Below are positions 56,737 through 64,000 of a stretch of 64,000 nt of DNA, piece after piece (the first letter of the stretch is position 1; the number at the start of each line of letters is the position of its first letter). The stretch spans positions 13,223,614 through 13,287,613 of the forward strand of contig OY992836.1 of assembly GCA_963921425.1 (NCBI GenBank), written 5' to 3'. The translations under genes were made by a program, and so were the position numbers. The notes beneath the pieces are model-generated. The model saw nothing but the letters and a program-made list of their open reading frames with translations. It was not told the DNA's origin and did not search any database. Source of the DNA: Dryas octopetala. Taxonomy: Eukaryota > Streptophyta > Magnoliopsida > Rosales > Rosaceae.

Positions 56737-58333
56737 CAAGGGTTTAAATTTCGAAGTTTTCGGCGAAATTTCGCCGAAAATTTCGTTTTTCAGGGGTTCC
56801 GAAATTTTAACACCTATTCGACTAAATTTCGGAAAATTTCGGCGAAATATTCGAAATTTCGCCGAAATTTTGAGCGAAATTTCGAATGCCCTTACAGCAA
56901 CTTTTTTTGAATTTGAGCGAAATTTCGCTTGAATTTCGTCGAAATTTCGCTTGAATTTCGTCGAAATTTAGCGAAATTTCGACGAAACTTCGCTCAAATA
57001 CCCAGCCTAACCCGAGCTCAAAATCAGAAAATCTCAAATACCCAGCCTAACCCTCGGCGAGGCGAGCTGCCCTCGTCGCCACCCATCGCCGGAGGCAGCA
57101 GATCAAATGGCGACGACGTCGCCGGAGCCAGATCGAAGAGAGACGACGTCACCGGAGCCAGATTGAAGAGAGATCAAAGGGTGATTGGGCAGGGAGGAGA
57201 GAGAAGAAGGAGAAAAGATCTTGGAGAGAGAAGAGATGAGGGAAAGGAAGGAGGAAAGAGATGAGGTCTGGTGTGTCTCTCAGTCTCTCTGCAGTGGCGT
57301 CTTAGACTAGGAAAGAGGAAGTTACGGGAAGAAGGGAAGAAAGGAAGAAAGAAAAGAGAAAAAAAGAGGAAAGAGAAGAAAAAAGAAAAGAAAAGAGGAA
57401 ATGAAGAAGTTACGGGAAGAAACTAGAAAGGAAGAAAGAAAAGTCAAAAGAGATAGGAAGGATTTGGTACAAAAAGTAGATCAGGAATCCAATATACTTT
57501 TACATGGCCATCTGATTCATCTCACAGAACTTGAATAAAGCCTCCTCCACTTTTCATTTCTTCCGTAATTTAATTTGGGATTTTTTTCTGACGAATATTC
57601 GCTTGCATGCCCCGAGTAACATAAATTGGAGCAGTGATCAGGTAATTATATATTTATACCGAAGGAAAGAGAAGAAAAAGAGAAGGAAAAAAAAAAGAAA
57701 AGAAAAAGAAAAGAAAAAGAAAAAAAAAAGAAAGAAAAAAAAAAAGAAAAAAAAAAAAAAAAAGAGGAAAAAAAAAAAGTTTATTGTTAATTGGGATTTG
57801 GGGCTTTGGGCAATTAGAAAGAAAAAAAAAAGTTTAGAATTTCGTTTAGTTGTTTTAAACTCTAAATCCTAATACATTTATATATAAAAATAATTAAAAA
57901 TACTTTAAAGGGCCTAAACCCTAATATCTTAGTGTGTAGATTATAAAGAATAAAGAGTATTAGAGTATATATAATATATAGGATTTAGTGTATGAATTAT
58001 AAAATATGAATATATTAATTTCATTTATTCATTGTACTAATTTTATTTAACAGTATTTGCCTCCAGCGCGCATTATATTCATCACATATCACATGAAACT
58101 TATCATATAATTTGGTTTCTTCAATATTTTTTATCAATGTAGTAGATAATATGTTAAATAAACATATGGTAAAGTTTTATTCAAAATTTCCGTATTTTGA
58201 TAGCAATTTCCGTCATTTCCGTCGAATTTTTGTCGAAATTTAAAAATCTTCGAAATTTCTGTCGAAATTTCCATCGAAATTTCCATCGAAATTTCCATCG
58301 AAATTTCCTCGAAACCCGAAATTTTATTCCTTG
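56737..58333. mobile_element. Non-autonomous hAT element with 8-bp duplication and CGAAATTTCG arrays
   Basis: Ends CAAGGGTTTAAATTTCG (left) and, inverted from the right, CAAGGAATAAAATTTCG form imperfect TIRs. The 8-bp duplication GTTATATA is perfect (56729-56736 and 58334-58341), diagnostic for hAT. Both subterminal regions (56753-57000, 58190-58325) are packed with AAATTTCG words in both orientations. The centre has a GC-rich block (about 57040-57300) with a 30-bp tandem duplication (57112-57171), then purine-rich DNA. No transposase is visible in its 1,597 bp. Confidence 0.9.
57657..57780 (+). repeat. Polypurine tract
   Basis: About 120 bases consisting almost only of A and G on the plus strand, inside the hAT element. 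A second purine-rich stretch lies at 57310-57480. Not a gene, although it reads as an open Lys/Arg-rich frame. Confidence 0.9.
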
Positions 58334-58341
58334 GTTATATA

Positions 58342-59816
58342 TCATAGTAAAAACTGAAAAATATCCACATCCCCAATAAATTCAATTTTTTACTATATAT
58401 TTCGTTTGTCATCCAGTAAACGTTTGTCACCCTAAGCATATATATATCCAGAACGATGATTAGTGTTAATCATTTGTTTTAACTATGTGGAAAGAAACAT
58501 TTGCAACCAAATTTGCTCTGTTAGAATCTAATAGACACATCAAAAGTGCCTCAGTATCTGTCAAAAGAAAGAAAATTTTCATACATCAAAGAAGAAAATT
58601 AATTTTCATACCTTAATTGACATTTTTACTGTGTTTTTTTCTTGTTGTATTTTGTTCTTAGTTAATAACTTCCCACAACTATCTAATATCTTCATGTTTT
58701 TAGGTAGTGGGCTGTTTTTATTTTTATTTTTTTAAAGTTTATTTTAGTGGTTGTATTTTACAACTATGTTCTCATTTATTGGTTTTTTTTTATGGAACTG
58801 TTGTTGAATGAAAGATAGTTTAAGCAATCTCATTTTTATTGAAGCCTGTAACACCAAATCCTTATTCTGGCTTTATAATAGTAAAGACAGAAGATTAATA
58901 ATATTGCGGAATATTATAATAAAAAATCAGGGGCATAACATCATTCTGCATTTAAAAAAATATTAGAAATGTAAACGGAAGAAGGTTTAAAAAATTAAGA
59001 TTGTTAATTTTCAATTTTGTACGTTTTAAATTTTATAATTCCAAAAGAAAAAATGAAAAGAGAAAGATGACACTTTATGGTTTAACAAACAATCCTCCAA
59101 TTCAGCACAAATGGTGACTAACAGATGAAAACTTGTAGTACTAAATTACAACAATTGCTACAAAAACAAAAAAAAAACAAAAAAAAAACAAAAAAAACAA
59201 AAGAAGATGATTGTTCAAATTAACATTCTAAATTCAATATCTGAAAATAGAAAGGCTTGTTGTTGGCACACATGTGGGAAGTACACGTACGGAGAGTCTA
59301 AAATAAGTCGGAGAAGATGTAATATATGACGAAATTAACCACCCAAAGCTCCCATCACTATCTGTAACAACACAGGCTGTATCTGAGTTTATGGCCTTTC
59401 CTTTACTCTTCTTCTCCTTCCAAATTTTGAACTTCAATGCCATGAACAACTTCATATCTTCGAAGAATCAAAGACACACTCAGCTTATTCTAATTACAAA
59501 TACATGGGAAGGACTGGTTTTGTTCGAGGGTAAGCCAATATACATGACACATGCAGGGTTAGTCTATTTTAAGGTAAGAGTCCCTGTGTAAATTAACTAT
59601 CCTATAATTTCTAAAGCATAACAGAGGGTTAATTTAATTCAGTTTAAAACTAAGGGCCTGAGTGAAATTTGAACTCCGGTTTAAATGAGTTAGGAAATTG
59701 TGAAGGTCACAGGATCCTCTTAAACCTTTCAGTTAACCCAACGACTTGCTAGCTAGCAAAGGGTTTAAGTAAATAAACAAGTTGAAAAGAATAGAAAGAT
59801 ACATCAACATTTTCAT
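58342..59816. other. Intergenic, no gene recognised
   Basis: AT-rich. CGTTTGTCATCCAGTAAACG near 58402 repeats a block left of the hAT element (56700-56720), so the element sits inside a local direct repeat. An A-rich (CAAAAAAA)n tract lies at 59165-59205. Confidence 0.5.
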
Positions 59817-60260
59817 TAAAACTTAGGGGGATCAGCGATATGGATCATCCCCTGGATGTCAATCCTATTCTCTTGGGGAGCAGAAGGAGTATTCATTGGA
59901 AGATGATCTTCAATAGCCTCTTTATATGCACCAGGGAGTTGGTCTTGCACTAGGTCGACCTCAGTGAAATATCTTTCATCCTCTCCTATGGGAGTTTCAG
60001 GGGGAGACATGGCAACCCCCGGTGTAGCAGCTCCGTTGATCGAAATTGTCTTGATCGACCTGCACCTTCAGAATATCACGCTCCTGGGTGATGATGGCAA
60101 GGTTCCCGTTGGCAGTGGCAAGGTTTTCGTCAGCAGTAACAAGTTTCTCGTTGGCAGTGGCCAACTCCCCATTCAGACGAAGGATTTGAGTGTTTAGCTC
60201 ACCGACCTCAGCCTTATGCTTCTCTGCTAGCTTGCATATCAGTAAGGGCTTCATGATCAC
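59817..60260 (-). other. Coiled-coil coding remnant with heptad repeats, unrecognised
   Basis: Two overlapping open frames on the minus strand (59997-60260 and 59816-60010). The first contains four consecutive heptads of the pattern NxxLATA (NGELATA, NEKLVTA, DENLATA, NGNLAII) and then TQERDILKVQVD. The second carries DERYFTEVDLVQDQLPGAYK. They look like one broken frame. It could be a downstream exon of the RPW8 gene at 60564-61116: the donor there (phase 1) fits the acceptor CTAGCAG near 60226. It could also be a relic of a gypsy antisense-type ORF, which has a similar coiled coil. I cannot decide. Confidence 0.35.
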
Positions 60261-60447
60261 TACTTTAATACAGATGCATTACTTTTAACAATAGAAAGGT
60301 ATGTTAGGATTTTCAAAAGTTACACCGAACTTTAGATATAGATAGATGAGATGTTCCAAGTCATCTGTTCTTCAAAGTTAACTTGCAAATTGATGGAGTA
60401 TCTTAGTTGATCGCTCAAAGAAACTGTACGTATAGTGATTTATAAAT

Positions 60448-61116
60448 CTATGTATACATAATTTGTGAGAATATGTTAGTGGAAGATGAGTAATAATATT
60501 GAAGTATTTTATAGTATGAAGGCCAATATAGAATTCTAGAAACCAATCTCCAAGAAAACTCACCTTGTTGTCGGTCATAATTTGCTTCATGCTGCTGGAT
60601 TAAGTTTCTCTCCATATTTGACAGTATGCTCTTTAGTTCATCAAATTCTCTCTGGGTGTTGAATTCAAGTTTGCTTTTCAATTCATCAACAGTTCTCTGG
60701 GTGTTCCTCGACAACTCCAAGATCTCAAGAACATTCCTTGATTCCTCCACTTGGAGGTTTTCGAACAGTCTTCGGAGCGACCTATCCAAGTCAACAAGTT
60801 CGTCGTTGTAACAATGTAAGCAGCAGTAGTTCCACAAACGAAGATTCGACAACCTGAAAACGAGCTCTGCACCATCCTTCATTTTTTTTTGAAGATCTTC
60901 TATTTCACCGGCTGGGAGGCTCAATTCCTCATTATACAATTGTATCCTTTCGATGGCCCTTTTTACTCGTTGCAAAGACTCTAGCGTGTTCTTGAGATCT
61001 CTAAGTAGGTATCTAAATCTTGCAGTCGTGCGCACCGCTTCCTTAACGCCTTCATGCAACGATGTAAATGGTGCTCCTCCGAGTAACGCCAGTGCCAACT
61101 CTAGATCTGTCGACAT
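60448..61116 (-). CDS. RPW8-domain protein with coiled-coil tail
   Basis: ATG at 61114-61116 (MSTDLELALALLGGAPFTSL) opens 222 codons. Residues 1-125 form one RPW8-like domain with the hallmark LPAGEIEDLQKKMKDGAELV and DLDRSLRRLFENLQ. Residues 125-178 are a helical repeat (VDELKSKLEFNTQREFDELK, SILSNMERNLIQQ). At 60563 a strong donor (AACAAG|GTGAGTTTT) follows codon 184, and the same border closes RNL exon 1 at 50973. The true exon may therefore be 60564-61116 spliced onward, with the last 38 codons being intron. The intron sequences of the two loci are also alike. No NB-ARC follows. The role is presumably that of an RPW8-only protein; whether a downstream exon exists is open. Confidence 0.75.
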   Translation of the reverse strand: MSTDLELALALLGGAPFTSLHEGVKEAVRTTARFRYLLRDLKNTLESLQRVKRAIERIQLYNEELSLPAGEIEDLQKKMKDGAELVFRLSNLRLWNYCCLHCYNDELVDLDRSLRRLFENLQVEESRNVLEILELSRNTQRTVDELKSKLEFNTQREFDELKSILSNMERNLIQQHEANYDRQQGEFSWRLVSRILYWPSYYKILQYYYSSSTNIFSQIMYT

Positions 61117-62211
61117 AATTACAACTACCCAACACCAAAATTACAAAACTTGCATGTATTCTTATCAATATCAAGTTTGGGACAAGAGACTAAGCACTAT
61201 CATCGCAGATTAGAAGATGTGGAAAAAAGTACGTGAGACTAGTCAAAACCAAGCTGCACTCAATTTTCCGTTACTTTGTTGCTGGCCATACAAGAGGAGA
61301 TAAGTAATGAGAGGTTTGCAAGAGACTCTTCAGTAGGACAGTTGTGGCACGTGCCAACTTCACTGATATATATGAGCATGCATACTTATTTTAAGTAAAA
61401 CTTGCAGTTTTTTAAAATAAATAAAACAAATAACGCTCTAATATTGAATGGTCTTACGATACACCTGATCATACGATTGCCCTGCTCAAAACTTTTTCGA
61501 GATTTAATATTTACGGTTGCTTATTAGTCCACTAACGACCACCACCTCCACTTAATAAGTTTAGCTCATATATCAACAAATTAAAAAATTTTGTTATAAA
61601 GTTCGTCCTTTTTTTTTATCCTTCCGCTACCTTCTAATATCAGTATATCACCAAAGAAATCCACCGGAGAAAACAAAAAAGCATAAGAAGGCGTTGAAGT
61701 TAAGGAACCACCTCCACCCGTTAAAGATATATAAACTGGCTGAAATGATAAAAAAAAATTCAGCCACAAAACATAATATCTATTCTTGATCTTGAGAGAA
61801 GAACATTTTGTTTGCAACTCTGTGTCTATGTCTATAATAAGTCCATTGTCTGCATAGGAAGTTTCTAATTGACTGTGGTGGCTAGCTGAAGAGTCAACTG
61901 GCCTCTGCTACCACCACTATCTTTGTTTTTGTATGGATTAGTCTCTCTTTGCATATTGTCGTTTTATCTTTCGCGCCTTTTCGTTTTTTTCTTGGGCCTG
62001 TGCTTTTGTTTTGCCCACAGCGCGCGGCCCTTTTTGGGTTTGCAGCTGTATTGCTGCGGAGTTTGGGCTTTTATGAAGAATAAACAAAAAAGGGTCCTTT
62101 AGATATAGCCCTATTTGTCATTAGATTATTAGATTAAATCCCAGGGTTTTTGTCTCCTATTTTTTCCATTTTCACTCCTTTACATTTTCTAAGATTTTTT
62201 TATATATCTTT
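61117..62211. other. Promoter side of the RPW8 gene, no further gene
   Basis: A W-box core (GGTTTTGACT on the minus strand, near 61236-61246) and a G-box-like GGCACGTGCC (61346-61355) lie upstream of the RPW8 ATG; their function is assumed. Part of the region duplicates DNA upstream of the RNL (see 51462-53319). Confidence 0.45.
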
Positions 62212-62698
62212 TAGGCTCAATTACAAATACACTCACCAACTATAAGGGGTATTTCAGATTGGTCTATGAACAAAAAAGTATTTCATATTGGTCCACTAAC
62301 TAATTAATAAAAAATTACAAAATAGCACATTCACTATGAATTATGCCAAAAAAGATAGTTAAATGCCACTTTGGACAACGATGATGTGGACACCAAATTT
62401 GCTCTACATGGATTAATAATGTCACATTAAAAAAAAAAACTAACAAAACTTTTGAACCTATAAAAATAAAATTAAGTATGACATCATTAATCCATGTGGT
62501 TTAAATTTGGTGTTCACATTATTCAGAAAATTCACGTTACCACTGTCTATACTGACATTTAACGTTCTTATTGACGAAATTTGTAATGGATGTGCTATTT
62601 TGTAACTTTATATTAGTTAGTGTACTAATTTGAAATAATTTTTTGTTCATTTACCAATTTGAAATATAGTGGGTTAGTGCATTTTGTAATTGAGCCTA
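62212..62698. mobile_element. MITE-like element with about 110-bp terminal inverted repeats
   Basis: TAGGCTCAATTACAAA at 62212 and its inverse TTTGTAATTGAGCCTA ending at 62698 open long inverted repeats. Shared blocks include TGAACAAAAAA, TATTTCA, TTGGT, CACTAACTAAT and TTACAAAATAGCACAT. It is 487 bp and non-coding. Flanks share an ATTTTTTATAT-like run but no certain duplication. Long TIRs suggest a Mutator-like origin. Confidence 0.75.
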
Positions 62699-64000
62699 TT
62701 TTTTATATGTATTCCCAAATCTACCCTTTTATGGCTTATTAATTTATTCATTATTAATTCATTATCTAAGACATCAATGTTACATGCTAAAAATTTTCTG
62801 ATGGTATTTTTCCACTTCTTTCTCTTGCTTTCTACGATGCTCTCTTTTCATCTGCAATCTTATTTGGATTTATTTATTTTTTCTCCAATGTTTTTCATTT
62901 TGTTAAAGGATGGCTCAAATTTGCTACAAGTGATGGGTGTGAAAGCAAGGATTATTAAGGGGAAGAGAACCATTTTTAACGGGGATGACAATCGTAATAG
63001 GTATGTTGTTTCGGATAATATTTGCCTTGAGTTGTAAAGATTTGGAATAAAAAAAATAATGAGAGGAAGATAACAAGAAAAATCTAGAATACATAGGCAG
63101 AATGAATGAAAAAATCACATAAAATTTCTAGTGTACATGTTGATTTCCTTGGATTAGATTAATATTTATGTTTGCTTATTGATTTAATTGGGTTGGGTTG
63201 CACTTGCAGAGATATGAAAAAGAAAAGAAATTAAGAGATAGAGAGAGAATATGAAAAGAAGGAAAAAAATGAAAATTTCAATACAAAACAACTATTAGAA
63301 AAATACTTAAAGTACTCCAATTGTGATCATAGATATGTATTTCGTGGACAATATTAAGCAAGTTCTGGAGATAATAGCCTCCAGAGAGAAACCTAGTTAG
63401 TCCTAGCATGATAATAGGTTAAAAAAAGAAGACATAATACATAAATTAAAACATGTTCAAACTCAAAAGAATAAAGGGTAGATTTGAAAATACAAATAAA
63501 AAAATATATAAAAAATCATTAAACAAATGTGAAGGAGTGCAAGTGGAGAAAATGAGAGTGTGAAAATCGCCTCGGTTAATTAAAATTGTTATAAAAAATA
63601 ATAGAATAAAGAGAAGTGATCAAGAATTGAGGGATTATTTTTCCTTTCACATATGTCCTTTATTTATAGGCTTCAGGGATAACTTGGGACGAACATCCAA
63701 ATCTTCTAGTTTTACATGGAATAGGATTCGTACTATTTATCTAATACATCAGATAAATAACAAATACATTAGATAAATATGGACTGCCACATAAATACTA
63801 ATATTCATAACAAAAATGAGTTTATATTGAAAATGAAAAACCTTGGGTTTTACCCAAAAGCATGTATGACATTTTGAGTTTTTATCTAAAAATTGAGTGG
63901 GAGAGAAATTAGTTAATTAAATGCCAAAATACTACACAAGTCATGGTGTATGTATGCTCTGACCACAGTCTTGACTCATGGCAAACATCCCGCCATTCTG
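62699..64000. other. Right edge, no gene recognised
   Basis: AT-rich DNA. An open frame at 62690-63037 starts inside the preceding element and has no domain. Nothing else is supported. Confidence 0.5.

Noticed and set aside
56929..57264. A 111-codon gene inside the hAT element
   Set aside because: Built from the subterminal repeat, a 30-bp duplication and purine-rich DNA; no domain seen, though a captured fragment is possible.
57531..57872. A Lys-rich protein
   Set aside because: Translation of the polypurine tract.

Overview
The window looks like chromosomal DNA of a flowering plant, most likely a eudicot and plausibly Rosaceae. The evidence is AT-rich intergenic DNA, GT-AG introns, a plant nuclear tRNA-Lys, plant gene families (a class III SnRK2 kinase, a HHO/NIGT1 GARP factor, a plant Misato protein), plant transposons of nearly every class, and a cluster of RPW8-type resistance genes. 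The family assignment rests only on general knowledge that Rosaceae carry many RPW8/RNL genes.

Layout. 1-2.0 kb: 5' part of a Misato (tubulin/FtsZ-like) gene, minus strand, running off the left edge. 4.75-6.70 kb: five-exon HHO transcription factor, minus strand. 6.7-14.5 kb: no host protein gene seen; it holds a long-TIR DNA transposon with its target duplication, an LTR relic and a CACTA terminus. 14.5 kb: tRNA-Lys(UUU). 18.9-23.1 kb: complete nine-exon SnRK2 kinase gene, plus strand, with a SINE-like insertion in intron 5. 23.8-61.1 kb: RPW8/RNL cluster, all members on the minus strand: an RPW8-only gene (23.8-25.0), an RPW8-only gene split by two LTR retrotransposons (26.7-44.9), a full RNL gene with NB-ARC and LRR (46.1-51.3) and an RPW8 plus coiled-coil gene (60.5-61.1). 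Between and beyond them lie a solo LTR, a LINE relic, a hAT element and several MITE-like elements.

The most striking locus is 26.7-44.9 kb. A 12.3-kb Ty3/gypsy (Tat-type) element and a 5.1-kb Ty1/copia element sit side by side, not nested, in one RPW8 reading frame. Both have perfect 5-bp target duplications. Removing both by coordinates leaves an uninterrupted frame of about 298 codons, so the gene was intact when hit. The two gypsy LTRs look identical by eye over 1,066 bp; the copia LTRs differ at 2 of 511 positions. The gypsy primer-binding site matches the 3' end of the tRNA-Lys encoded 13 kb away in the same window. The gypsy also carries a long antisense ORF with its own apparent TATA box and two possible in-frame introns.

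The RPW8 genes show modular evolution. The RNL has two RPW8-like domains separated by repeated copies of the short segment that normally starts NB-ARC. It has no ATG at the ancestral position and appears to use a spliced upstream exon related to the tail of the neighbouring RPW8 gene. It also has QHH where RNL proteins have QHD. Known RNL helpers act in cell-death signalling downstream of sensor NLRs; the RPW8-only proteins would retain only the N-terminal signalling module. SnRK2 (ABA/stress signalling), HHO (nitrate/phosphate transcriptional repression) and Misato are unrelated housekeeping or regulatory neighbours.
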